Source of the DNA: JAUVKA01 sp964465145
GTDB taxonomy: Bacteria > Bacteroidota > Bacteroidia > Bacteroidales > UBA12481
DNA length: 53,603 nt
NCBI GenBank assembly: GCA_964465145.1
Contig: CAYXJR010000020.1
Location: 1-53,603, forward strand
Reading direction: 5' to 3'
The notes beneath the pieces were generated by a model. The model ran no database searches, was not told where the DNA came from, and worked only from the letters and a program-made list of their open reading frames with translations. This document shows, piece by piece, positions 43,239 through 52,890 of this stretch. Within the stretch, counting starts at the first letter, position 1, and each line of letters opens with the position of its first letter. A program made the position numbers and the translations under genes.

Positions 43239-43614
43239 ATTTTACGGCTATAGCCTCAATCTCAATTTTAACTCCCAGAGGTAATGATACTACACCATAG
43301 GCTGCCCTTGCGGGTTTCTCCTTGGTGAAATACCTGGCATACACCTCATTCATGGCTTTGAAATTGGCCATATCATCCAGCAAGCAGGTGCATTTAACTA
43401 CATCCGAATAGCTGTAACCCGCTTCCTTAAGAATAGCTCCCATATTCTCAAGGACCTGCTCGGTTTGTAAAGAAATATCCTTTCCGATAATACTGCCATT
43501 TTCAGGATTGATGGGTATCTGCCCGGATATAAAAAGCATCCCATTGGCTTCAACAGCCTGACTATATGGCCCAACAGCTGCCGGTGCCTGATCAGTAGAA
43601 ATAATTGTTTTCAT
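43237..43614 (-). CDS. ridA: RidA-family enamine/imine deaminase
   Basis: 125 residues of the YjgF/YER057c/UK114 family, which hydrolyses reactive 2-aminoacrylate and related imines. 'AAVGPYSQAVEANGMLFISGQIPI' (cut here between A and I of the family pattern), 'VVKCTCLLDDMANF' with the conserved Cys, 'KPARAAYGVVSLPLGVKIEI' with the Arg that binds substrate carboxylate, and a terminal Glu-rich strand are all present. Normal length. Confidence 0.95.
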   Translation of the reverse strand: MKTIISTDQAPAAVGPYSQAVEANGMLFISGQIPINPENGSIIGKDISLQTEQVLENMGAILKEAGYSYSDVVKCTCLLDDMANFKAMNEVYARYFTKEKPARAAYGVVSLPLGVKIEIEAIAVK

Positions 43615-43699
43615 ATGTTTTTCGTTATTCGTGACCGTGACTCAAAGACCTGGATATATATATATATTACTTTTTCCCTTCATCACTTTAAACTTACTT

Positions 43700-43859
43700 C
43701 TGCCTTCTGCCTTTTGCTCTCTGCCTTTTGCTCTCTGCCTTNNNNNNNNNNNNNNNNNNNNNNNNNNNNNNNNNNNNNNNNNNNNNNNNNNNNNNNNNNN
43801 NNNNNNNNNNNNNNNNNNNNNNNNNNNNNNNNNNNNNNNNNTGCTCTCTGCCTTCTGCC
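43700..43859. repeat. Heptanucleotide array holding the scaffold gap
   Basis: Units tgccttc, tgccttt and tgctctc follow one another with 7-bp period from about 43700 to 43741. After 100 Ns (43742-43841), two to three more units run to 43859, abutting the lptD stop codon. The gap almost certainly reflects the assembler failing across the array, so the true length is unknown. Confidence 0.85.
43742..43841. other. Assembly gap of 100 Ns
   Basis: Exactly 100 undetermined bases, a conventional placeholder, so the real distance between ridA and lptD is not known. No gene is cut by it. Confidence 0.98.
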
Positions 43860-46451
43860 TTAGAAGTTGTCGTACCAACTCTTTGCCTTCCTAAATTTAA
43901 CATCCTTAAACATATTTGCGACTATATTAATCTGAAAAGTGTAGCTTTTATACTGACCAATGGGGATCAGATCAAGAGTCATCCTCCAGCAATGCAAATT
44001 CCGTGTAATGCCAATCCTAGTATAAGTTACCTCGCCTTGTACAAAATCATAACCGGAGGAAATATCAAACTTCCAGTTTGGGGTAAGGCTAAAACCTCCT
44101 GAAAAACTAATAGATTGGGTCACCTTTCCTTCCATGTATAGCTTTTGGTACCGCAAACTATAATTTACTCTTAAATTCCATGGCATATTGTATTCCCAAT
44201 AATCGTCATTCTCATTTTTGTCAGGAGAAGGAGCACCCTTAGCCGCACTTGCACCTCCGCCTCCACCTCCAGAAGGGCTTTTTTTCATTGGCAAAGAGAA
44301 GCCCAAGGTAAGATTGGCATTGGTGAGACGGGCCAGTTTCCCTGATTTAGCTACCTCAAACTGATTCACAGTGTAATATCGGATGTTTGTTCCAGAGCTT
44401 TCAGCTGCTATAGAATAAGGATCTAAGGTGCTGGAAAACTTGATATCGAAATTATTCATTATCCGTGTTCTCGCACTGAAGCTTATTGGGGAAAGATTCA
44501 GGGAGTCCCTAAAAATATCATAGGAGGTGGATAAACTTAAATCATCGAGTATTTTAATTTTGTTTAACAGCCCCGTAGTGTCAGTCTTGTCGTGCACTTT
44601 CATTTCCAGATTATTTCCCAGCCGGAAGCTGACATTTCCACTTCTTCCCGCAACCGAGGGCATACGATACAGGCTTTCAGCAAAGATGGAATACCTCTCC
44701 TCAACACCATCTGCACTGCGCTGAACCGAATCATAATACCTGCTATCATCGATACCAATATCAGGACGATAACTAAAAGATAGTGAAGGTGTTGCTACGT
44801 GTCTTATAGTTGAAATCCTGCCTTTCTTGAAATCGAAAAATCCGTATATCCTGGGATTATAAGTTAGATTAATATTGGGAGCCAGAGTCTGAACGTACTT
44901 CAGTTGATTGATCCGATTGACAATAACCTCTTCTTCAACAATGTCCCATTCCTTTTGAATGTAATTAAAATAGAGAAGCCCCTGATATCGAAGCGAAGGA
45001 GTAAGGGTCATATTCGAAATTAACTTAAATGATGCCTGAACAGGTACTTCATGTTTGAAACCATTCTGCATCCGGTCGAATATATCTGGCTGAAACAGAA
45101 GAGAATCAGGAGATCTAACCTGGTTCTCAAAATTGGAGGAATATCGCATATCAATCATCTCATACCATTTCTGTTTCCCCACCCTGGTTTTTCGTTTGAA
45201 GGGATAGAATCTACCCACAGTAAAAGTGCCACTAGGCAGATTCAGTGTAACCATTTTATTCTGGCTGTTCTGCGTATGACCAAGCTTGGCTGTAAAATTA
45301 AATAGATTGTTGGGAAATTTTCTGGAAAAAGTAATCGAGGATGATTTAGTACTACTCATCCTGTTTTCCATAGAATATTCATTATTCTGGTCAAACTTGC
45401 TGTTTGAAAAATTTACATTTGCGCTAAATGTCCTGTATGGATGGGCCTTGGAATCCTGACTATGTGACCACCGCACGCTGAAGTCCTTCCTTGGCGAGGT
45501 AACATCAATGTCCCGCTCCCCAAAAATATTTTTAGCATATGTAAACCCAACATTACCATTAAACTTATACCTTTTCCTGTAACTGGATGTAGCCGAACCT
45601 TTCCAGCTACCTTTTGAATATAAATCGCCCTTTAATGTCAAATCAAACTTCTCCTTGCCTGCAAAATAATACCCAAAATCCCTCAGATAAAACCCTCTGT
45701 TTACCTCCTCTCCAACTTTTGGCATGATAATCCCTGAAGCTTTTTTCTCTTGTTTAGGGAAAAACCCAAAAGGAAGCCCCAGGAAATAAATGGGGATTCC
45801 CTCAACTACAAGATAAGCCGGCCCGGATACAACAGATTTCTTTGAAGTCATGATACCCTTTGAAATAGCAAAATAGAAATGGGGCTGATCAGCCTCGCAG
45901 GTTGTGAATTTGCCATCCTTGATATGCAGATTTCCCAGAGTATCTCTTTTAGTAATATGACTGTGAAGTAATCCACCCTCCCCCTGCTTGGAAACCACGT
46001 CAGTTACCCATGCCCTTTCCGACCCAAAATTATAGCGCAATAAAGTAGCTTCGAATTCTTCCTCGCCTTTCTTAAATTTTGGTTTACCCTTGATTTGTCC
46101 CGTACTATCCTCAACACCACTGGCATAAACCTCCTTTTTGTCCATTGTCATTTCAATGTATTCAGCCTCTAACAGAATATCTTCAAATTCTACCTTGGCA
46201 TCCCCATACATCTTGATCTTATTATCGGAATATGAATAAACTATTGAGTCTCTGGCCGGATAATGAACAGGAGCATCAAGATATTGTTGTTCTGGTTTTT
46301 GTTTAATAGTGTCAGTTGCATTTTTCAGGAGTACAGATTGTAGTATGCTGTCGGGAACTAAATCAACCACCTGAGCCCAGCATTGAAAAGCAAATAGCAT
46401 TCCAATCGCGACAGTAAACAGTTTTTTTAGTATTTTTGAGTAAAGTTTCAA
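43860..46451 (-). CDS. lptD: LptD-like lipopolysaccharide assembly protein
   Basis: This 863-residue outer-membrane protein has a signal peptide (to ~25, 'FQCWAQ') and an LptA-like OstA N-domain ('YSDNKIKMYGDAKVEFEDILL', near residues 75-95; 'KKEVYASGVEDSTGQIKG'). A large beta barrel (~250-863) of LptD type follows, with many aromatic-ended strands. With LptE it would insert LPS in the outer leaflet. A Gly/Ser-rich loop ('SPSGGGGGGASAAKGAP', near 722-738) is unusual. The stop codon abuts the repeat array. Confidence 0.85.
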   Translation of the reverse strand: MKLYSKILKKLFTVAIGMLFAFQCWAQVVDLVPDSILQSVLLKNATDTIKQKPEQQYLDAPVHYPARDSIVYSYSDNKIKMYGDAKVEFEDILLEAEYIEMTMDKKEVYASGVEDSTGQIKGKPKFKKGEEEFEATLLRYNFGSERAWVTDVVSKQGEGGLLHSHITKRDTLGNLHIKDGKFTTCEADQPHFYFAISKGIMTSKKSVVSGPAYLVVEGIPIYFLGLPFGFFPKQEKKASGIIMPKVGEEVNRGFYLRDFGYYFAGKEKFDLTLKGDLYSKGSWKGSATSSYRKRYKFNGNVGFTYAKNIFGERDIDVTSPRKDFSVRWSHSQDSKAHPYRTFSANVNFSNSKFDQNNEYSMENRMSSTKSSSITFSRKFPNNLFNFTAKLGHTQNSQNKMVTLNLPSGTFTVGRFYPFKRKTRVGKQKWYEMIDMRYSSNFENQVRSPDSLLFQPDIFDRMQNGFKHEVPVQASFKLISNMTLTPSLRYQGLLYFNYIQKEWDIVEEEVIVNRINQLKYVQTLAPNINLTYNPRIYGFFDFKKGRISTIRHVATPSLSFSYRPDIGIDDSRYYDSVQRSADGVEERYSIFAESLYRMPSVAGRSGNVSFRLGNNLEMKVHDKTDTTGLLNKIKILDDLSLSTSYDIFRDSLNLSPISFSARTRIMNNFDIKFSSTLDPYSIAAESSGTNIRYYTVNQFEVAKSGKLARLTNANLTLGFSLPMKKSPSGGGGGGASAAKGAPSPDKNENDDYWEYNMPWNLRVNYSLRYQKLYMEGKVTQSISFSGGFSLTPNWKFDISSGYDFVQGEVTYTRIGITRNLHCWRMTLDLIPIGQYKSYTFQINIVANMFKDVKFRKAKSWYDNF

Positions 46452-46477
46452 ATCTAATACACCAGCATTTTGCAGTC

Positions 46478-46485
46478 CAAAACTA
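46478..46485 (-). promoter_or_regulatory. Promoter -7 element for lptD
   Basis: On the minus strand TAGTTTTG matches TAnnTTTG, ~27 bp before the lptD ATG, in the short region divergent from the amidase gene. Confidence 0.45.
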
Positions 46486-46519
46486 CTGAAAAAAAGTATA
46501 GATGAGCCGTAGCACTATT

Positions 46520-47785
46520 ATGAGAACGATACTATCATTACTGAATTGTGTAAGAGCGAACACAATCTTTTTAGCATTCTTTATTGTCGCGTTAAGTACT
46601 TCCTTGCCTGGACTGGGGCAAGCTGCTGACCCCACGCATAAAACCTTTACTGTGGTGATTGACCCTGGTCATGGAGGTAAAGATCCGGGAGCATTAGGAA
46701 AAACTTCTAAAGAAAAAGATATTGCCCTCGCAATAGCAAAAAAAACCGGCGACTATATAAGCAGACTGATGAATGATGTAAACGTCCTTTATACCCGCAA
46801 AACAGATGAGTTTATTGATCTTTCCGTCAGAGCGAATATTGCTATAGAGAGCAAGGCAGATTTATTTCTGTCCATTCACGTTAATGGGAATAACAACTCT
46901 TCCATATACGGAGCGGAAACTTATGTGATGGGGCCTTCGAAGAGTGAGAGGAATTTTGAACTTGCTCAGAAAGAAAACAGTGTAATCAACTTTGAAGAGG
47001 GCCATGAAACTACATATGACTTTGACCCCAATGATCCAGCCAGTTACATCATGTTTTCCACTGTCCAGAATACTTTCCTGAACCAGAGTCTGCTAATGGC
47101 CTCACAGATCCAGGACCAATTACGAATAAGGGCGCAACGTAAAGACGGCGGGGTTCGCCAGGGGCCCTTTCTGGTATTGTGGAGAACAACAATGCCCAGC
47201 GTTCTGGTTGAAACTGGATATATATCCAATAAGGAAGAGGAAAAATATCTGAATACAGACTATGGCCAGGATGTGATTGCATCTGCCATTTACCGGGCCT
47301 TCAGGAACTTCAAGGAAGAAACTCTGGCAAGGACTGAAATCCTTGCTGCCAAAATTGAAGATAAAAATATCGAGGCATTAGAAAACCATAAAACAAATGC
47401 TACCTTTATAAAAAATGGGCAGACAAAGGTGGGAGTCGTAGCAATTGAAGAACCATCAACCCCTATTTCCAAAACCCAAAAAGAAGAAGATAAAAAAAGC
47501 CCGGCAGTTAATAATTCCGGAGGCCTGATTTTCAGAGTCCAGGTAATTGCCTCTCCAGATCCTATTCCGCCAGGCTCACCACAATTTAAAAAAGTAAGCA
47601 ACCTGGAAGAAATCCAAATGGATGGATACTATAAATATATGTCAGCACCTGTTAAAACGTACTCTCAATCCCAGGAACTTAGGAAAGAATTAAAGACTAA
47701 GTTTCCCGGAGCTTTCGTGGTCGCTTTTTTGGATGGAAATAAAATTCCACTTCAGGAAGGCATCAGTATGGATAAATTGAAATAA
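46520..47785 (+). CDS. N-acetylmuramoyl-L-alanine amidase
   Basis: This Amidase_3 zinc enzyme splits peptidoglycan peptide from MurNAc. The ATG at 46520 (421 residues) gives a clean signal peptide; an ATG at 46502 would add six residues. The zinc motifs are 'VVIDPGHGGKDPGALG' (His and Glu ligands follow), 'DLFLSIHVNGNNNSS' and the catalytic Glu in 'SVLVETGYISNKEEE'. The C-terminal ~100 residues (from 'GLIFRVQVIASPDPI') look like a SPOR-type domain, which would target septal peptidoglycan. It lies 12 bp before the mlaD-like gene. Confidence 0.92.
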   Translation: MRTILSLLNCVRANTIFLAFFIVALSTSLPGLGQAADPTHKTFTVVIDPGHGGKDPGALGKTSKEKDIALAIAKKTGDYISRLMNDVNVLYTRKTDEFIDLSVRANIAIESKADLFLSIHVNGNNNSSIYGAETYVMGPSKSERNFELAQKENSVINFEEGHETTYDFDPNDPASYIMFSTVQNTFLNQSLLMASQIQDQLRIRAQRKDGGVRQGPFLVLWRTTMPSVLVETGYISNKEEEKYLNTDYGQDVIASAIYRAFRNFKEETLARTEILAAKIEDKNIEALENHKTNATFIKNGQTKVGVVAIEEPSTPISKTQKEEDKKSPAVNNSGGLIFRVQVIASPDPIPPGSPQFKKVSNLEEIQMDGYYKYMSAPVKTYSQSQELRKELKTKFPGAFVVAFLDGNKIPLQEGISMDKLK

Positions 47786-47797
47786 TAAACAAACGTT

Positions 47798-49051
47798 ATG
47801 AAAACCGGCCGGCTAATCCGGATAGGGTTACTTTTTGCCATCTCGATTGCAATTCTTTTTTGGGGAATTAATTATCTCAAAGGCAAAAAATTTCTCCAAC
47901 CTGAAAAGTTCTACTATTCAGAATTCTCAAAAATTGGAGGACTAACAGAATCAAGCCCTGTGACCATCAATGGCTTTAATGTTGGAAGTGTTCGCGAGAT
48001 CACCCTCACAGATTTTAAGCAAGGGAAAATTATGGTGAAATTTGTGATTAATTATCCCGACATGGAGATCCCTCTTGGGTCGGAGGTTAAAATTATCAGC
48101 ACTGACCTTATGGGCACTAAGGCAATAGAGATAAACCTGGCTGATTCGGATGGATACTATTCCTACAAAGACACACTGCCAGGCTTGATTGAAGGAGATT
48201 TGAAGGACCAGGTCAATAACCAGATGCTGCCATTGAAGAAATCAGCTGAAGACCTGATGGCGTCGATGGACTCTGTATTGGTTGCTCTGCAGCTGGTTTT
48301 CGGTCCTGCGAACCGGGATAATCTGGCCCAAAGCTTTGAAAGTGTTACCCAGACTATCAAGAACCTGGAAAAAACAACCGTGTTCCTAAATCAATATGTA
48401 AAAAAAGAATCTGGAAAATTCAGTTTTATCCTGAGTAATGCAGATTCAATTTCATCTAGCCTTAATAAACGCAGTGCAGAACTTCATAAGATTATTTCCA
48501 ATATTACGGAATTCAGCGATACTCTTAAACTCCTGCCTCTCAACGATGTGGCAACAAATCTCAATATCGTTTTAGCCGACCTGCATAAGATGTTTGACGC
48601 CATAAACCAGGGTGAAGGAAACCTGGGCAAGCTAAGCCAGGATGACTCCTTGTATATGTCTATTAAATCTACATCCGAAAACCTGAACTACCTGATACGG
48701 GATATTCGTTTGAATCCAAAAAGGTATATTCACATCTCCGCTTTCGATCGGGGACAAACTATCATAACCAGTAATGATTCTGAACTTCTCAAAGCCATAA
48801 ATAATGACAATGATATGGAGTTTTTTGTGTGTTTAATTCACCAAACATTTCCACTCCCTGAAGATGATGACATATTTTTAAAATTTAAAAATCTCTCCCT
48901 TATACAGGTCGGCAACAGTTATTACTATTATACCGACAAAACCAGGAATTTGGATCGGGGTAAGAGGTTGGTAGCTAAATATATTTTCAGCTATCCGAGT
49001 GTAGGACTTTTTTCCTGGTTAAATGGAAAATGGCATCAGATTGAATTTTGA
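47798..49051 (+). CDS. MlaD-family (MCE domain) protein
   Basis: This 417-residue lipid-transport subunit has one N-terminal membrane anchor (residues ~7-24) and an MCE domain (~38-118: 'YSEFSKIGGLTESSPVTING', 'GSEVKIISTDLMGTKAIEI'). A long helical region (~125-310) could form a tunnel or needle with other copies. The C-terminal ~100 residues are a separate domain starting near 'QTIITSNDSEL'. It is probably co-transcribed with the amidase. The permease and ATPase partners (MlaE, MlaF) are not in the window. Confidence 0.87.
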   Translation: MKTGRLIRIGLLFAISIAILFWGINYLKGKKFLQPEKFYYSEFSKIGGLTESSPVTINGFNVGSVREITLTDFKQGKIMVKFVINYPDMEIPLGSEVKIISTDLMGTKAIEINLADSDGYYSYKDTLPGLIEGDLKDQVNNQMLPLKKSAEDLMASMDSVLVALQLVFGPANRDNLAQSFESVTQTIKNLEKTTVFLNQYVKKESGKFSFILSNADSISSSLNKRSAELHKIISNITEFSDTLKLLPLNDVATNLNIVLADLHKMFDAINQGEGNLGKLSQDDSLYMSIKSTSENLNYLIRDIRLNPKRYIHISAFDRGQTIITSNDSELLKAINNDNDMEFFVCLIHQTFPLPEDDDIFLKFKNLSLIQVGNSYYYYTDKTRNLDRGKRLVAKYIFSYPSVGLFSWLNGKWHQIEF

Positions 49052-49311
49052 GCTCTTTAATATGTACGACAATACTTTCCTAATTCCATATAGATATGGC
49101 GATTTTATATTTCACAAAACGTCTAATGATGCAACTATCTGATTTTCTGGATTTTAATTTTTTTTTAAAAACTTTTAAATATATAATGCTGAATATAAAC
49201 CCGATACAATTTCTTTTAAAAAAACAATAGCTCAGCAGTTTTTTTTAAGATTTTTTTTCACCAACTTGCATACCCTAATCCCGATGTTTAACTATTTAAT
49301 TATCAGCATTA
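49052..49311. other. AT-rich non-coding gap before dnaA
   Basis: 260 bp with several T-runs and an AT-only inverted repeat (49216-49225 with 49238-49248). No DnaA box of the ttatccaca type was recognised, so I do not call an origin here. It probably contains the dnaA promoter, which I cannot place. Confidence 0.5.
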
Positions 49312-50742
49312 ATGAAGTCAAGCCATGTTGAGGTGTGGAGTCGCTGTCTTTCTATCATCAAAGACAACGTAACCACAATGAGTTTCAGAACCTGGTTTGA
49401 GCCCATAATTCCAGTGAAAATTTCAGGTAGTATCCTGACAATCCAGGTACCATCTCCTTTCTTTTATGAATACTTAGAAGAACAATACATTGGAATTCTC
49501 AGCAAAACAATTCGGAAAGAACTTGGCGCTGAGGCAAAGTTGGAGTATAGTGTTGTGATGGAGAATAATGGCTATAACGACAGCAAGCCATATACTGTGA
49601 AGTTTCCGACGAAAGCAAAAACGGGCTTAAAAAACAAACCTTTATCAATGCCCTACGATGATGAAGAGCGCACGATTAAAAATCCTTTCATTATACCAGG
49701 AATAAAAAAACTGCATGTTGATCCTCAACTGAAACCGGAAAACTCCTTTAGCAATTTTATTGAAGGCGAATGCAACCGGCTTGCACGTTCTGCAGGCTAC
49801 GCCGTTGCTCAAAATCCGGGTGGCACAGCCTTTAATCCGCTTTTTATTTATGGTGGTTCCGGCTTAGGTAAAACACATCTTGCCCAGGCTATTGGTATTG
49901 AGGTAAAAGAAAAATCACCCGAAAGAATCGTCTTATATGTGAATGCCAACAAGTTCCAAACTCAATTTGTTGAAGCCATTCGCAACAATAACCGAAACGA
50001 TTTCCTACATTTTTACCAAATGATTGATGTGCTCATTATTGACGATGTCCATGAATTCGCTGGGAAAGAAAAAACGCAGGATACTTTTTTCCACATCTTT
50101 AATCACTTACACCAATCAGGCAAACAGCTTATTCTTACCTCGGATAAACCCCCTGTTGAATTAAAAGGTATGGAGCAGCGCCTGCTTTCAAGATTCAAAT
50201 GGGGATTATCAGCCGACCTTCAGGTACCTGATTTTGAAACCAGGGTCAAAATCCTAAAAATGAAGGTGTATAACGATGGCATCAATATGGATAATGAGGT
50301 CCTGGAATATATTGCCTCCCAGGTAACCAACAATGTCAGAGAGCTTGAAGGTGCTCTTGTGTCCCTACTTGCCCAATCAACACTTAACAGAAAAGAGATT
50401 ACAATCGAACTTGTTAGAGAAATGATTGACAAATTGGTGAAAAACACGGCCAGGGAATTGTCCATCGATTATATTCAGAAGGTGGTGAGCGACTATTTCA
50501 GTATTCCTCTCGACCTGATGCATTCCAAAACCAGAAAGAGAGAAATCGTTCAGGCCAGGCAGATTGCAATGTATTTTTCCAAAAGTCTGACCAAATCCTC
50601 TTTGGCCACCATAGGTTCACAAATTGGGGGCAAGGATCATGCAACAGTGCTTCATGCCTGTAAAACAGTTAGCAACCTTTTCGAAACCGACAAACGTTTC
50701 CGGGCCTATATTGCGGAGATCGAAAAGAAATTAGTAATGTAG
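49312..50742 (+). CDS. dnaA: Replication initiator DnaA
   Basis: This 476-residue protein has domain I ('VEVWSRCLSIIKDNVT'), a variable linker (~95-135), the AAA+ domain with Walker A 'GGSGLGKTH' (181-189), Walker B 'LIIDDVHEF' and sensor 'LTSDKPPVEL', and the DNA-binding domain IV with signature 'GGKDHATVLHACKTV'. It binds DnaA boxes to open the origin. Normal length. Confidence 0.97.
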   Translation: MKSSHVEVWSRCLSIIKDNVTTMSFRTWFEPIIPVKISGSILTIQVPSPFFYEYLEEQYIGILSKTIRKELGAEAKLEYSVVMENNGYNDSKPYTVKFPTKAKTGLKNKPLSMPYDDEERTIKNPFIIPGIKKLHVDPQLKPENSFSNFIEGECNRLARSAGYAVAQNPGGTAFNPLFIYGGSGLGKTHLAQAIGIEVKEKSPERIVLYVNANKFQTQFVEAIRNNNRNDFLHFYQMIDVLIIDDVHEFAGKEKTQDTFFHIFNHLHQSGKQLILTSDKPPVELKGMEQRLLSRFKWGLSADLQVPDFETRVKILKMKVYNDGINMDNEVLEYIASQVTNNVRELEGALVSLLAQSTLNRKEITIELVREMIDKLVKNTARELSIDYIQKVVSDYFSIPLDLMHSKTRKREIVQARQIAMYFSKSLTKSSLATIGSQIGGKDHATVLHACKTVSNLFETDKRFRAYIAEIEKKLVM

Positions 50743-50765
50743 TATTTTTATAATGATTTTATCAG

Positions 50766-50788
50766 AAGCAGGTATCTCCAACCTGCTT
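50766..50788 (+). terminator. Intrinsic terminator after dnaA
   Basis: An 8-bp stem (aagcaggt 50766-50773 / acctgctt 50781-50788), 7-nt loop, then ttgtgtttt. It lies 24 bp after the dnaA stop. Confidence 0.75.
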
Positions 50789-50868
50789 TTGTGTTTTCTA
50801 TAAGGGAGCTTTTGTGTTTTTGGATGTTGAATTGTTAATTTTACCCCATAAAATTAACTCTGGTATTA

Positions 50869-52407
50869 ATGCAGATGAAACAAATTTTATTTTTAAGCAC
50901 ATTCCTGATAGCCCTAATGCCCCTGTCGGCTCAGGATAATCAAATTATTTACTATAGTTCCAGTATAACTGAAGCCGAATTACAGGAACACGTTAAGATT
51001 CTGGCCTCCGATGATTTTATGGGGCGTGAAACTGGATTTGAAGGGCAAAAAAAAGCAGCCCGGTATATACATGACAATTTTAAAATGCTAAATCTCACCG
51101 GACCAGCTGATGGTAATAATCCGTTCTTTCAGGAGTTTGAACTGTTTGAAAACGACTGGGATAAATTCATCCTTGTGAAAAATGCAGATTCCATGTTCAT
51201 CGGTAAAGAACTATATGTCTCGGGAAGATGGCCGGAAGGTGAACAAATACTTCACATTGTATTCGTAGGACATGGAGCCGACACTGAGCATTATTCTGAC
51301 TATAAAGGTATTGACGTGGAAGGAAAAGTTGTTGCTTTTATTAATGGAGAGCCCTTGGATAAAAATGGTCGTTTTCTGACCACAGGCTCATTCGTTCCTG
51401 AATATTCTATAGTAGGGTATGATAAAGCCAGAATCGCTAAAAATAAAGGGGCTGTTGGTGCTATCATGATTGATCCGGATCAGTCAAAAATTGATAAAAT
51501 GATAGCTATGAAGAAGAAATTCAGTAATAGCCAGCAGCTTTTTCTTCCCAGCTCAGGAAAATTCGACAATTATGATAATGGGATGATTGCTATGGGATAT
51601 GAAAATGCAAGCCTCCTGTTTGGCAACAGCATCAAAGATTGGGAAAAATATCTAAAAAAGATGAGCCAGGGGAAATCCGTTAGCGGTATCCTTGGAACTG
51701 ATATAAAACTTGTCTCGGAAAAAGGAACCAATAAGATCAGCAGTGAGAATGTTCTTGGAATGATCCGGGGATCTGAGCTTCCCAATGAGTATATCATCAT
51801 AATAGCACATTATGACCATCTTGGACAACGCGATGATGTGATTTTTAACGGCGCAGATGATAATGCATCAGGGACAGCTGCTGTTATTGAAATTGCAGAA
51901 GCATTTGCCGAAGCGGCTGAAGCAGGATATCCGCCAAAAAGAAGCATCCTTTTCATGCCAGTTTCCGGGGAAGAAAAGGGATTGCTGGGAAGCCGTTTTT
52001 ATACATCTAATCCAACTGTGCCACTTCAAAATACAATAGCAGCACTCAATATGGATATGATCGGTCGACAGGATGGTTATGCTCAGAAAGATACGGCTTA
52101 TGTCTTTCTATATCTGTCAGACGAACCAGGCTCAAATCTGGATAAGGTAGTGAAAAATGCATCTAAACTCGAAGGTCAGGACTTTATGACTATCTATAAG
52201 TACAAAGAAAGCAATGAATTGAGTCTTAGGGGATCAGATCATGCTAGTTTCGAAAACGAAGGCGTACCTGTCCTGTACTTCTATTGCGGCACTCACGTGG
52301 ATTACCACCGGCCAACAGACACCTGGGAAAAATTAGACTATCATAATCTGACCAATATTGCTAGAATGGTTTTTGCCTCGGCCTGGCAATTGGCCAATCA
52401 GAATTAA
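50869..52407 (+). CDS. Exported M28-family aminopeptidase
   Basis: This 512-residue zinc peptidase has a signal peptide (ending 'MPLSAQD') and a PA-like domain (~110-260). The M28 dizinc core has 'IIAHYDHLG' (His), 'GADDNASGTAAV' (bridging Asp), 'PVSGEEKGLLGS' (Glu base and ligand), 'NMDMIGR' (Asp) and 'RGSDHASFENEGV' (His). All ligands are present. It would cleave peptides in the periplasm or outside. Either ATG 50869 or 50875 could start. Confidence 0.93.
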   Translation: MQMKQILFLSTFLIALMPLSAQDNQIIYYSSSITEAELQEHVKILASDDFMGRETGFEGQKKAARYIHDNFKMLNLTGPADGNNPFFQEFELFENDWDKFILVKNADSMFIGKELYVSGRWPEGEQILHIVFVGHGADTEHYSDYKGIDVEGKVVAFINGEPLDKNGRFLTTGSFVPEYSIVGYDKARIAKNKGAVGAIMIDPDQSKIDKMIAMKKKFSNSQQLFLPSSGKFDNYDNGMIAMGYENASLLFGNSIKDWEKYLKKMSQGKSVSGILGTDIKLVSEKGTNKISSENVLGMIRGSELPNEYIIIIAHYDHLGQRDDVIFNGADDNASGTAAVIEIAEAFAEAAEAGYPPKRSILFMPVSGEEKGLLGSRFYTSNPTVPLQNTIAALNMDMIGRQDGYAQKDTAYVFLYLSDEPGSNLDKVVKNASKLEGQDFMTIYKYKESNELSLRGSDHASFENEGVPVLYFYCGTHVDYHRPTDTWEKLDYHNLTNIARMVFASAWQLANQN

Positions 52408-52422
52408 CACGGAAATAGTTAA

Positions 52423-52890
52423 GTGGAAAAAAATAAGAAAAAAGCTAGATACGAAAGGATTTACAAACAGCTGGAGCAACTTTTTATCAAGTGTAAAGAT
52501 CCTGGGGCAAGGATGGCAAGCATTTGCGCTGTTCTTCACTACAAAATGGAATCATTTTTTTGGACAGGATTTTATTTACTCCAGGGGGATAAATTGATTG
52601 TTTCAACATATCAGGGACCATTGGCATGTATGCAATTGGCGAAGAATCAGGGAGTATGCTGGGCAGGAATTAATAATGGTGAACCTGTTGTTGTTCCGGA
52701 TGTAGAACAATTTCCCGGTCATATTGCCTGCGATTCCCGTTCAAAATCAGAAATCGTTATTCCTGTGAGAGATCCTACTGGGAAAATCATAGGAGTACTG
52801 GATATTGACAGCAAGGTGTACAATTCCTTTGATAAAACCGATTCTGATGAATTATTGAAGATTATTGACTTAATATTTATATACGATTAA
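52423..52890 (+). CDS. msrC: Free methionine-(R)-sulfoxide reductase (GAF domain)
   Basis: 155 residues from GTG 52423. This GAF-fold enzyme reduces free Met-R-sulfoxide with thioredoxin. The three family cysteines are kept: Cys69 ('GPLACM'), Cys79 ('NQGVCW') and Cys103 ('GHIACDSRSKSEIVIPV'), aligning with Cys84, Cys94 and Cys118 of the E. coli enzyme. It is 15 bp after the M28 gene, so likely co-transcribed. It is a repair function for oxidative damage. Confidence 0.88.
   Translation: MEKNKKKARYERIYKQLEQLFIKCKDPGARMASICAVLHYKMESFFWTGFYLLQGDKLIVSTYQGPLACMQLAKNQGVCWAGINNGEPVVVPDVEQFPGHIACDSRSKSEIVIPVRDPTGKIIGVLDIDSKVYNSFDKTDSDELLKIIDLIFIYD

Noticed and set aside
43642..43903. Open frames crossing the N gap
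   Set aside because: They are made of repeat units and undetermined bases, with no real protein signal.
49052..49311. Possible replication origin next to dnaA
   Set aside because: No DnaA boxes were recognised and Bacteroidota origins are often not beside dnaA; only AT-rich runs are seen.
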